From positions 1-11,498 of the forward strand of contig JBDRIE010000036.1 in assembly GCA_043816165.1 (NCBI GenBank): a DNA stretch of 11,498 bases, given 5' to 3'. Origin of the DNA: JAACEU01 sp043816165. GTDB lineage: Bacteria > Patescibacteriota > Gracilibacteria > UBA1369 > LOWO2-01-FULL-3. The translations under genes were made by a program, and so were the position numbers. Below the pieces are notes generated by a model, which was not told where the DNA came from, did no database searches, and saw only the letters and a list, made by a program, of their open reading frames with translations. Within the stretch, counting starts at the first letter, position 1. Every line of letters begins with the position of its first letter. Of this stretch, positions 1 through 6,757 are shown piece after piece.

Positions 1-398
1 GTGTGGAATGTAGCGAAGGTCAAGTAAGCGTATACAAAAACGGCGAACTCGTAACAGCACTTAGCCAGGATTCAGTAGTTGTAGATATGGAAGAGAACGT
101 AACAGACCCCGATGCGGGAGTTGATGGAGGCGTGGATGGAGGAACAGATGGAGGAGTCGATGCAGGCGATGACAAACCCGGAAAACCAAGCTGTACCGAA
201 GGATGTAATTCCTCAAAAGGCGAATTACCTGCAGGCGAACTCGCATTCATCGGCCTAATGCTTTTGGCACTCGCAAGAAAAATGAGAAGAGCAAGGGAAG
301 AAAGTATAATGGGAAATCGCCCAACCGCACCCGGAGGAATATTATTGAACCATGTAAAAAGGAGTGTTGGTAGATATTTTGAGGGATTGAGGAAATAA
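1..398 (+). CDS. C-terminal end of a surface protein with Asp/Gly repeat linker and sorting-like tail (5' partial)
   Basis: The reading frame is open to the left edge, so only the last ~131 residues are present; the GTG at position 3 is not a supported start. Residues ~37-56 form a D-[AG]-G-[VT] linker encoded by a 12-nt tandem repeat. It is followed by a two-Cys motif (CTEGC, 64-68), a short hydrophobic segment (~80-91) and a basic cluster (RKMRR). This order (Asp/Gly linker, Cys motif, short TM, basic run) resembles C-terminal sorting signals of the MYXO-CTERM type, which anchor exported proteins. Unlike those, about 33 more residues follow the basic cluster before TAA, so the tail is atypical or the frame is shifted. 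The function of the missing N-terminal part is unknown. It is convergent with glnA. Confidence 0.75.
   Translation, partial: VECSEGQVSVYKNGELVTALSQDSVVVDMEENVTDPDAGVDGGVDGGTDGGVDAGDDKPGKPSCTEGCNSSKGELPAGELAFIGLMLLALARKMRRAREESIMGNRPTAPGGILLNHVKRSVGRYFEGLRK
111..167 (+). repeat. 12-nt tandem repeat, ~4.75 copies, coding
   Basis: Units at 111-122, 123-134, 135-146, 147-158 and a partial at 159-167 follow the pattern GATGsrGGnryn. They encode Asp-Gly/Ala-Gly-Val/Thr in frame. Such in-frame repeats are prone to slippage, so linker length may vary between strains. Confidence 0.85.
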
Positions 399-450
399 GT
401 TTTTCAACTGACTTGTTTTGCTATAAAAATATCTTATACAAATACCTTTA

Positions 451-522
451 AGCCACTAGCGAACCATCATGATGGTGAGCTATTCACACAAGCGTACATG
501 TTAGCGAGTGTGAACCGTGGCT
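451..522. ncRNA. Candidate structured RNA or DNA element: closed three-way junction
   Basis: Three helices nest without leftovers. P1 pairs 451-456 (agccac) with 517-522 (gtggct). P2 runs 457-482, with TAGC/GCTA at its base, a symmetrical GA/GA internal pair, and the perfect 14-nt palindrome ACCATCATGATGGT at 463-476. P3 pairs 483-489 (ttcacac) with 508-514 (gtgtgaa). Only two bases (515-516) are unpaired at the junction. Both hairpin loops contain CATG, so a loop-loop contact is possible. It lies in the gap between two convergent genes, and its near self-complementarity leaves the strand undecided. I recognise no known RNA family: it lacks the tRNA T-arm and anticodon layout and the hammerhead core. 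A protein-binding DNA palindrome or a termination structure are alternatives. Confidence 0.35.
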
Positions 523-556
523 AGGTTTTGGTAAAATATTTTTGTAACAAAACCTA
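522..556. terminator. Hairpin between convergent genes, possible bidirectional terminator
   Basis: TAGGTTTTG (522-530) pairs perfectly with CAAAACCTA (548-556) around a 17-nt AT-rich loop. It lies between the end of the surface-protein gene (398) and the end of glnA (619). Neither strand has a clean U-tract after the stem, so the terminator call rests mainly on position. Confidence 0.35.
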
Positions 557-618
557 AAGTCATTACAAGAAAGTTTTTAAAATCCCCAAACCTACCTAAT
601 CCGCATTCCACAGTTTTA

Positions 619-2142
619 CTAGAAATCAGACCATAGCAATTGATTAGTCACTTCATGATGATACAACACTTCACATGATTTAACCTTGCTTCCAAGTGAC
701 CTTGGACATCTGTCCGCGCCTCTTCTTTTCAAACTTGCGTATTTCTCCTGACTTCTTTTCCCCATAATTTCCTCAACAAATTCACTCTTTTCAAAACACT
801 CAATTGCACTATAAATTTCAGCGGGCAATTTTTCAACCTCAAGCCCGGAAACATCAGCGCCATCCATTTCCATCCCCTTCAACCCCGCTTTCAAAATAGA
901 ATAAATACAAAGATACGGATTTGCATCGGGAGCAACTGTCCGTACTTCAACACGAGCGCTCTTTTCATTTCCAATCGGAATTCTAATCATAGATCCACGA
1001 TCCACGCTAGAAACTTTTATCTCATTCGGCGCTTCATAAGCAGGATCCAGCCTCCTATATGAATTCACAGAAGGATTCATAATCAAACACAGATCTTTCG
1101 CGTAAAAAAGTACTCCACCAATAAACTTATGAGCACTCTCAGACAAATTATTCTCTCCATTTCCGTCATAAAATATATTCACACCATCCTTCGACAAAGA
1201 AATATTTGTGTGCATACCACTTCCATTCAAACTCTGCACAGGCTTTGGCAAAAACGACGCAGTAAGATCCATCGAAGTCGCGACCTGACGTGCAAGAAGT
1301 TTGTATAATTGAATCTGATCAGCGGCATCCAAAGCAACAGAATACCTGTAATTCAACTCAAATTGTGCAGGTGCCACCTCCGGATGATCTTTTTCATTCT
1401 GAAATCCCAAAGCCCTCTGAACCCCGGCAAATTTATCAATAAAAATACGCAAGACATCATGCGGCAAAGAACTGAAATATCCACTCATAGTTGCAAGCTC
1501 AAACCCAACTTTTTCATCAAACACCTGCTCTGCTTTCGCTCCCTTAAACAAAAACCCTTCAACCTCAGGTGCAACATTTACCATAATCCCCTGTTTTTCC
1601 ATCAACTCACTACTCAACTCATACAACTTCGATCTAAAATCAGAAACATACAAAGATCCATCTTTATCACATACATTCGCAAACAAAAGCACCTTTCCCG
1701 CTCCAAAAAGATCTGATGGAAGCCACCTAAAACTTGTCCAATCCACTTTCAAACGCAAATCAGATTCATTTTGTGGTGTAAAACCCTTTATCGAAGATCC
1801 ATCAAAAGTCAGATTTTCCTCCGACCCTACCAAAAACTTCTTATCATAATCGAGAGTTTGCAGTCGCCCCTCCAAATCCGTAAAACAAACAGTCACCGCC
1901 CGAATCCCCTTCTCCTGTTCCAAATATGTCAAAAATTTTTCTCTCATACTTCCACTAGTCGCACCCCTAAGCCTCTCCTCCTTTACTTCGAGATTCTTTT
2001 CCTCCAACTCGATGTAAGATAAATCCAGCAAATGAGACTGTCCCTTCTCCCAAATATCCCCATAATCCCTTTCTCTTGGAGTAATTTCACGAGTGTGAGG
2101 TTTTACACTATATCCCCTAACAGTTAATTCTTGTTCAGTCAT
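619..2142 (-). CDS. glnA: Glutamine synthetase, type I-like, with N-terminal extension
   Basis: Forms glutamine from glutamate, ammonia and ATP; the family acts in the cytoplasm as a dodecamer. The core is complete: latch motif FDGSSIKGF (residues 113-121), metal-binding glutamates in APEVEGF (E193, E195), HPEVAPAQFEL (E255, E262), NGSGMH (H311), NSYRRLDPAYEAP (~360-372) and ARVEVR (E399, R401). The second His of the usual GMHxH motif is Asn (N313), and the usual EPEFF is EVEGF. The first 65 residues precede the normal family N-terminus and are charged and probably helical. Starting at the internal Met66 (complement of 1945-1947) would give 442 residues, the usual short GSI length; neither start has a good ribosome binding site. 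No obvious Tyr adenylylation motif is seen. It lies 177 bp downstream of the protease gene, with a weak candidate promoter in between. Confidence 0.93.
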   Translation of the reverse strand: MTEQELTVRGYSVKPHTREITPRERDYGDIWEKGQSHLLDLSYIELEEKNLEVKEERLRGATSGSMREKFLTYLEQEKGIRAVTVCFTDLEGRLQTLDYDKKFLVGSEENLTFDGSSIKGFTPQNESDLRLKVDWTSFRWLPSDLFGAGKVLLFANVCDKDGSLYVSDFRSKLYELSSELMEKQGIMVNVAPEVEGFLFKGAKAEQVFDEKVGFELATMSGYFSSLPHDVLRIFIDKFAGVQRALGFQNEKDHPEVAPAQFELNYRYSVALDAADQIQLYKLLARQVATSMDLTASFLPKPVQSLNGSGMHTNISLSKDGVNIFYDGNGENNLSESAHKFIGGVLFYAKDLCLIMNPSVNSYRRLDPAYEAPNEIKVSSVDRGSMIRIPIGNEKSARVEVRTVAPDANPYLCIYSILKAGLKGMEMDGADVSGLEVEKLPAEIYSAIECFEKSEFVEEIMGKRSQEKYASLKRRGADRCPRSLGSKVKSCEVLYHHEVTNQLLWSDF

Positions 2143-2212
2143 AGGAATGAAAATTAATAATAACTGACCCCACCATTACTCCCTGATTTTCAGGATTTCA
2201 ATAGATAAGATT

Positions 2213-2241
2213 TTGATAAAAACCTCCTGTCGGAAATTCAA
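2213..2241 (-). promoter_or_regulatory. Weak candidate promoter for glnA
   Basis: On the minus strand, TTGAAT (2236-2241) lies 17 bp before TATCAA (2213-2218); each matches consensus at four of six positions. The AGGAGG at 2223-2228 falls inside the spacer and has no start codon at a useful distance, so it does not act as the glnA ribosome site. The transcript would have a leader of about 65 nt. Confidence 0.3.
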
Positions 2242-2299
2242 ATCCTACAAAAACAGCTGGCTACACAAAACCATTTTTCGCCCCTGTCGAAACTTCCTA

Positions 2300-2316
2300 C
2301 AACTCATTCCGAGTTG
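2300..2316 (-). terminator. Small hairpin just after the protease stop codon
   Basis: CAACTC (2300-2305) and GAGTTG (2311-2316) pair around a 5-nt loop, 3 nt past the protease TAG. There is no U-tract, so it could attenuate or protect the mRNA 3' end as easily as terminate. Confidence 0.3.
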
Positions 2317-2319
2317 CCA

Positions 2320-4689
2320 CTAGTACCAATAATCATCATAGTAATCTCCAAAGCCATACATCACTCCATCGATAATATAGGCACCCTCTCCTCTGGTCAG
2401 TAGATACCCGGCACTCTCCACCCCATAAGGAATTACATTTTCCTTGTAGCCCAATTGTAGATAAGGCATGTACCAAGCTACGAAATCAGGCGCATCCCAA
2501 ATATCATAATCATACAATTCAAAAATAATCTTCAATGCAGCCATCAAAGTTATCTCCAAATCCGGCGAAAAAGTACCATTAACCTTGCCTCCAATTGCTC
2601 CGACACTTCTGGCAAAATCAATATAAACAGCATTCCCGGAACTATAATCGTAATCAACAAAACAAACCTCTCCACATCCATCATAATTCTCCTCAAATTC
2701 AACAAAATCTGAAGATACAGTCCCCTGTAAAGTTCTAACCGCCCAAACTACAAAATCTTCACGAGTTAAAGGACCGGCAGGATTAAATTTCGCTACGACA
2801 TTATCCCCAAACGCACCTTCCGAATTCAAATTCCGAATACTATCCTCATAAACATAATTATTAATATCGCTCAAAATACCACCAATAGATCCGGTAGTTG
2901 AAAAGCTGGGAACCGTATATTTCCCATTACCACCATTACTTAACTTAATACTCTTAAGAATAGTTCTAAAATCTCCCAAATTATCTTTGTAAGAATCCTC
3001 CTCTGCTGAGTAATAAATTGAAAAATAAGTGTCATCATCGCTCTCTACATAGACTGTTGTGTAAAGAGTTTGGTACCCATAACCATCGTCATATTCATCG
3101 GTATAATAAAAACCTTGATGTCCATCGATTTCAACATTTCCTTGTGCAACAACATCGTACCACTGCGAAGCATCATCTAATGTAGCATTCTTGAATTTTT
3201 CAAAATTACCTACATAAATATCATCAAAATATTCATTTGAATAAATATTTATCGCGAAATTATAATCATCCTTCTTCCCAAAACTGGCTCCAAAATAATA
3301 AGTTCCATCATATTCATAACTATCATCTGACAAATAAACGCCTGGAATAGTATTTGCAATCTCAATCTGTGGATCCTTGCTCTCCACTTTGTCCACGACA
3401 CTCGATTCAACCTTGCTCATATCCACCTCAAAGCTTTCCAAAAGCCCCTCAACCTCATCAATTCTATCCTCCTCTCCATCAGTGTAGCCATACAAAACAT
3501 TTATCACTTTATCGCCATAAGGAATGTAATAAGTAACAGTATTGATATTCTGATAATACCACCAATCGTAATATGAATAAGTTTCTTTTACCGCGGAATA
3601 TTTCCCATTAAAGTCCACCCTCTCATGTCCGGACACAGCCTCAACATCAGCATAATCTCCCAGAATATATTCGATATCATCCAAAGTCACTTCATAAGAA
3701 TAATCCGTAACTGAAACCTCCACATAAAGCTGAGAAGTATCACCTCTATCAACCGGGAAAATCACAACATCAGAACTTCCGGAATATGACCCATAACTTT
3801 CACTATCAAAAGACCCCTCCAAGCTATTTCCAAATTTCCATCCATCAACAAGTGAAATCCTATAAGGTGGGTAATCATTTTTGTAAATACCGGTTTCATT
3901 TGCAGTAATAGAAGCAACCATCGCATCTTTCAAAGCCGCATCGGCAACCTCATTTCTCACAACATCATCATTTTTGTTATCACCTATCCAATTCACAATT
4001 TCACTCACCGGAAAAAGATAACCAAGCACCTCATACGAATAACTTCCAACCACATAAGTAGGCACACCAATAAAATTTCCAAGCCCGTCCACAGCGGTTC
4101 CACCCGAATTCCCAAAAGAAACATCCGCATCAGTCTTGATATATTTCACTCCTCCTTCGGTCAAAAAACCACTAATAAGCCCACTGGTATAAGTGATAGT
4201 CCTCCCACCCGTATCAGGATAACCTATCACGGTCACAGTATCCCCCACCGCACAATCACTACTATTATTGTAAGGTAAATAGAAATCAAAACTCACAGAA
4301 CCCCCACTCACGTCCTTACTATCAATTTTCAATAAAGCCAAATCCTTGTCCGTATCTCTTGTAATCAGAGAAGCCGTAAACTCACAAATCGGTTCATTTG
4401 TATCATTACTTTTCGTCAAACAAATCTGAAATGCATCATTTGGCGAAGCCGGATCCCAATAATTTTCAATTACATGATTGTTTGTAAGAATAGTTCCCTT
4501 CGAATCAATCAACGTTCCGGAACCATAAGCCTCAGCAACCAAACTACCATCATACCCCATACTATAAGCAAATATTTTCACAGTAGGCAAATATTCATCA
4601 CTATCATCTGTTGGCAAATACACCGTTGAAGCAAAAGCCACATTGGAAAAAACAAAAATCCAAATTAACAAAGATATCAATTTTTTCAT
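2320..4689 (-). CDS. Secreted trypsin-like (S1C/DegP-type) serine protease with SLH-like C-terminal repeats
   Basis: An exported 789-residue protease. Residues 1-20 are a typical signal peptide ending AFA. The protease domain (~35-235) shows the full triad: His72 in TNNHVI, Asp116 in DTDKDLALL and Ser195 in FGNSGG. No PDZ domain follows. Instead there are two similar Tyr/Asp-rich alpha/beta stretches (~276-423 and ~446-583), each ending in a sequence that drives toward an S-F-E-V or S-I-K-L strand. The C-terminal ~612-780 contains three S-layer-homology-like units: FNPAGPLTREDFVVWAVR (635-652), NGTFSPDLEITLMAALKII (~704-722) and a degenerate one around 752-776. SLH domains normally dock to cell-wall polymers, so a surface-tethered protease is inferred. 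It starts 39 nt after the MgtC-like gene and has an extended -10 promoter in that gap. Confidence 0.88.
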   Translation of the reverse strand: MKKLISLLIWIFVFSNVAFASTVYLPTDDSDEYLPTVKIFAYSMGYDGSLVAEAYGSGTLIDSKGTILTNNHVIENYWDPASPNDAFQICLTKSNDTNEPICEFTASLITRDTDKDLALLKIDSKDVSGGSVSFDFYLPYNNSSDCAVGDTVTVIGYPDTGGRTITYTSGLISGFLTEGGVKYIKTDADVSFGNSGGTAVDGLGNFIGVPTYVVGSYSYEVLGYLFPVSEIVNWIGDNKNDDVVRNEVADAALKDAMVASITANETGIYKNDYPPYRISLVDGWKFGNSLEGSFDSESYGSYSGSSDVVIFPVDRGDTSQLYVEVSVTDYSYEVTLDDIEYILGDYADVEAVSGHERVDFNGKYSAVKETYSYYDWWYYQNINTVTYYIPYGDKVINVLYGYTDGEEDRIDEVEGLLESFEVDMSKVESSVVDKVESKDPQIEIANTIPGVYLSDDSYEYDGTYYFGASFGKKDDYNFAINIYSNEYFDDIYVGNFEKFKNATLDDASQWYDVVAQGNVEIDGHQGFYYTDEYDDGYGYQTLYTTVYVESDDDTYFSIYYSAEEDSYKDNLGDFRTILKSIKLSNGGNGKYTVPSFSTTGSIGGILSDINNYVYEDSIRNLNSEGAFGDNVVAKFNPAGPLTREDFVVWAVRTLQGTVSSDFVEFEENYDGCGEVCFVDYDYSSGNAVYIDFARSVGAIGGKVNGTFSPDLEITLMAALKIIFELYDYDIWDAPDFVAWYMPYLQLGYKENVIPYGVESAGYLLTRGEGAYIIDGVMYGFGDYYDDYWY

Positions 4690-4718
4690 AGGAAATAAGA
4701 TTAAAAATTCTCCAAAAG

Positions 4719-4727
4719 ATTATATCA
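4719..4727 (-). promoter_or_regulatory. Extended -10 promoter for the protease gene
   Basis: The minus strand reads TGATATAAT, an extended -10 (TGnTATAAT), directly after the MgtC-like stop codon. No good -35 is seen. The predicted start at about 4712 gives a ~23-nt leader without a Shine-Dalgarno sequence. Confidence 0.5.
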
Positions 4728-4728
4728 A

Positions 4729-5988
4729 TCAATAAACAAAAACAAGCGAAGCGCCTCCAGCTAAAAGAATAAGAGAAAAAACAGAAATTATTTTGAGAGC
4801 AACTTTCTTATTACCTAAAAATAAAAAGATTCCACCCTTCGCAAAAGTATTCGTCATCGCAGCAATTGTAATTGCAGTAACAGCAGAAAGTTCACTAACC
4901 TTATTCGACACAAAATCATCAGCAACACTCACTGTAATCGCATCAACATCCATTATTCCGGAAATAAAACTGGTCAAATAAAGACCGCTATCACCCATAT
5001 ATTCGATTCCAAGTTTTGTCAAAAGTGAGACGAATGCGAAAAACGCACCAAACTTTAGAGCCGGCTTCAGACTAAACGGACTTTCCACCTTAATCATTTT
5101 TTCTTCTAACTTTTTAGAAGTTTTATCCTTTTTCGTCCAGAAAAACATTACTGACAAAATACCAACGACACCCATAGTAATCATTGGAACAAGCAATTTG
5201 TTTAGAAGACCCGGACTCAAAACACTTACTTCCAGAAGAACCCTAAAAAACATTGCGCTACTCGCAACAACAATCGCCAACACATAAGGATTTATAATTT
5301 TCTTATTCTTTTTACTTTGTTCCGAAAAACTCAAAGTCAAAGCCGTACTTGAAAGAAACCCCGCCAAAAATCCAGTAATTCCAATCCCCTTCTTCGTCCC
5401 AAAAATTTTAATCGCTACATAACTCGAAAAAGAAATCGCCGAAATAAATACAATCATCAACCAAACAACATAAGGATTAAAAAATCCAAACGGTCCATAA
5501 TATTGATTTGGCAATAATGGCAAAACCACAAAGGCGATCACGATAAACTGGATTGCAGAAACTATTTCTCGATTCTTGACTCCCTTCGCCCATCTATGAA
5601 GCGAAATCTTAAAATGCATCACCGACAAAACCGCCAATGAAATTACAGTCGCCAAAACAAATCTTTCCATTCCACACAAAATCCCAACAACAAACACCAA
5701 AATTGCCGCAAGCTCAGTAGTCCCACCAATTGCTTTGAACTTTTTGTAAGTAGCTATATATGAAGCAATAATAAGCGAGAAGAATCCAACACCAAAAATA
5801 ATAAAATATGCTATTGAATAAGCCGACAAAATATATGACAAAGCTCCAAACAGCCCTATCAAGATAAAAGTTCTCACTCCACCAAAACTCACAGTCTCGG
5901 TCTGTTGATACTTTTGCTCACGCTCAAGACCAACAAGGCTGGAAAGCGCAAAGGCAACACCTAACTGTTTAAATACTTCAATATCCAT
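4729..5988 (-). CDS. MgtC/SapB family membrane protein with DUF4010 domain
   Basis: A 419-residue integral membrane protein with about ten to twelve hydrophobic segments. The N-terminal ~140 residues carry MgtC/SapB hallmarks: GLERE (20-24) and GGVRTF (36-41) followed by packed TM helices. The remaining TM-rich part, including the GFLAGFLSSTALTLSFSEQS stretch, fits DUF4010, which is commonly fused to MgtC. MgtC proteins are linked to Mg2+ limitation and membrane energetics, but for the DUF4010 fusions the transported substrate, if any, is unknown. It ends in TGA; reading this as sense would add only two residues before TAA. A TGCTATAAT box lies exactly 6 nt before the ATG, which implies a leaderless mRNA. 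It follows rpmB by 32 nt. Confidence 0.88.
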   Translation of the reverse strand: MDIEVFKQLGVAFALSSLVGLEREQKYQQTETVSFGGVRTFILIGLFGALSYILSAYSIAYFIIFGVGFFSLIIASYIATYKKFKAIGGTTELAAILVFVVGILCGMERFVLATVISLAVLSVMHFKISLHRWAKGVKNREIVSAIQFIVIAFVVLPLLPNQYYGPFGFFNPYVVWLMIVFISAISFSSYVAIKIFGTKKGIGITGFLAGFLSSTALTLSFSEQSKKNKKIINPYVLAIVVASSAMFFRVLLEVSVLSPGLLNKLLVPMITMGVVGILSVMFFWTKKDKTSKKLEEKMIKVESPFSLKPALKFGAFFAFVSLLTKLGIEYMGDSGLYLTSFISGIMDVDAITVSVADDFVSNKVSELSAVTAITIAAMTNTFAKGGIFLFLGNKKVALKIISVFSLILLAGGASLVFVY

Positions 5989-5994
5989 CCGCTA

Positions 5995-6003
5995 ATTATA
6001 GCA
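5995..6003 (-). promoter_or_regulatory. Extended -10 promoter of the MgtC-like gene, leaderless configuration
   Basis: The minus strand reads TGCTATAAT, a perfect extended -10, with 6 nt between the box and the ATG at 5988. Transcription would therefore begin at or within a base of the A of the start codon. The -35 region is poor. Confidence 0.65.
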
Positions 6004-6020
6004 AAAAATGGACGAAAAAT

Positions 6021-6215
6021 CTACCTCGCACGCTTGTCCATGGTACGAAGAGCTTTCATGGAAACTTTCATTTTCTTTATTCTACCGGTTTTTGGATCTA
6101 TAACTCTTTTCTTCACTAAATTTGGGAGAAATCGACGTTTTGTAGCATTACATGCATGACTTCGATTATTTCCAGAAGATGGTCTTTTGCCTGTGATTTC
6201 GCAAACCTTAGACAT
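6021..6215 (-). CDS. rpmB: 50S ribosomal protein bL28
   Basis: A 64-residue basic protein of the large ribosomal subunit. It opens with CEITGKRPSSGN and continues with SHACNATKRRFLPNL, the two conserved bL28 blocks; the C-terminal half is Lys/Arg-rich. The length is slightly below the E. coli form (78) but usual for short bL28 proteins. ATG start; no Shine-Dalgarno sequence. It has its own promoter-like sequence upstream, so it need not depend on the gene before it, 58 nt away. Confidence 0.96.
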   Translation of the reverse strand: MSKVCEITGKRPSSGNNRSHACNATKRRFLPNLVKKRVIDPKTGRIKKMKVSMKALRTMDKRAR

Positions 6216-6238
6216 AATTATTCGTAAAAAGCAGAGCT

Positions 6239-6266
6239 ATTCTAGCAACTTTCCAACAATTGGCAA
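6239..6266 (-). promoter_or_regulatory. Promoter of rpmB
   Basis: On the minus strand, TTGCCA (6261-6266) and TAGAAT (6239-6244) are separated by 16 bp, and each matches consensus at five of six bases. The predicted leader is only ~17 nt and has no ribosome binding site. Confidence 0.6.
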
Positions 6267-6273
6267 CCTTAAA

Positions 6274-6702
6274 TTACTTCTTCCCGGCAAAAATCCTTAT
6301 TGGAATAGTCGCAATAAAAGATTCCACAACACCATTCAAGGTCAAAAGCAGAAGCATTCCTTCCGATGTTTTCATAAGTAGCAAATCTCCAATTGTAAAA
6401 GAAACCAAAGCAAAAATCCCATACAAAACAAAATAAAATACCGCCCGATAAGTAAAAATCATCTCCCCCGTATCGTGAGTAATATTAGAATATGCCAATG
6501 AAAAAAGAATCATCAAGATAACTCCAACAAAAAAATCCTTCAAAAAAAGTATTAAATAAAAACTCATACCCCCAATAGCATACTTTTCAAACCCAAAAGA
6601 CAACTCGGGGAAAACCTCTAGAATCTCGAAAATCGCAAAATTATATAGGACAGCGACAAGGGCTACAGTTATCCCTCCTATAATAATATTCCTAATTCTC
6701 AT
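6274..6702 (-). CDS. Unrecognised four-helix membrane protein
   Basis: 142 residues with four predicted TM segments at about 6-27, 46-71, 86-109 and 115-136, a short N-terminal basic stretch (MRIR) and a GKK end. I recognise no family motif. One charged residue pair (LKD, 54-56) lies inside or next to the second helix. The start codon follows a TAAAAT box by 7 nt, again consistent with a leaderless or 1-nt-leader transcript. It is divergent from the aspartase gene with only 55 bp between the start codons, and is the first gene of the minus-strand run that includes rpmB and the MgtC-like protein. Confidence 0.7.
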   Translation of the reverse strand: MRIRNIIIGGITVALVAVLYNFAIFEILEVFPELSFGFEKYAIGGMSFYLILFLKDFFVGVILMILFSLAYSNITHDTGEMIFTYRAVFYFVLYGIFALVSFTIGDLLLMKTSEGMLLLLTLNGVVESFIATIPIRIFAGKK

Positions 6703-6709
6703 GGGAAAA

Positions 6710-6715
6710 ATTTTA
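6710..6715 (-). promoter_or_regulatory. -10 box for the four-TM protein gene
   Basis: TAAAAT on the minus strand, 7 nt before the ATG. No convincing -35 is found; the candidate -35 region overlaps the divergent aspartase promoter. Confidence 0.4.
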
Positions 6716-6722
6716 CATCAAC

Positions 6723-6751
6723 TGGACATAAAAAAGAAATAATAATAGAAT
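6723..6751 (+). promoter_or_regulatory. Promoter of the aspartase gene, leaderless configuration
   Basis: TGGACA (6723-6728), a 17-bp spacer, then TAGAAT (6746-6751); both boxes match five of six consensus bases. Exactly 6 nt (cgcaac) separate the -10 from the ATG, placing the transcription start on the start codon. There is no ribosome binding site. Confidence 0.65.
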
Positions 6752-6757
6752 CGCAAC

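Noticed and set aside
111..167. CRISPR-like or satellite array
   Set aside because: The 12-nt unit has no spacers and stays in frame as a D-G-G-V protein linker.
451..522. tRNA gene
   Set aside because: The length of 72 nt and the closing stem are suggestive, but there are only two inner arms, no T-loop consensus and no 7-nt anticodon loop.
1..612. GTGGAATG at 3-10 and CATTCCAC at 604-611 as terminal repeats of a mobile element
   Set aside because: Eight matching bases over 600 bp is weak, no target duplication is seen, and there is no transposase.
1309..2022. Plus-strand frames of 83-135 codons inside glnA
   Set aside because: They are antisense shadows of a clearly conserved gene, with no family motifs.
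2223..2228. AGGAGG on the minus strand as a Shine-Dalgarno site
   Set aside because: No ATG, GTG or TTG follows at 5-12 nt, and the nearest frame stops quickly; it more likely lies within the glnA upstream promoter or repeat.
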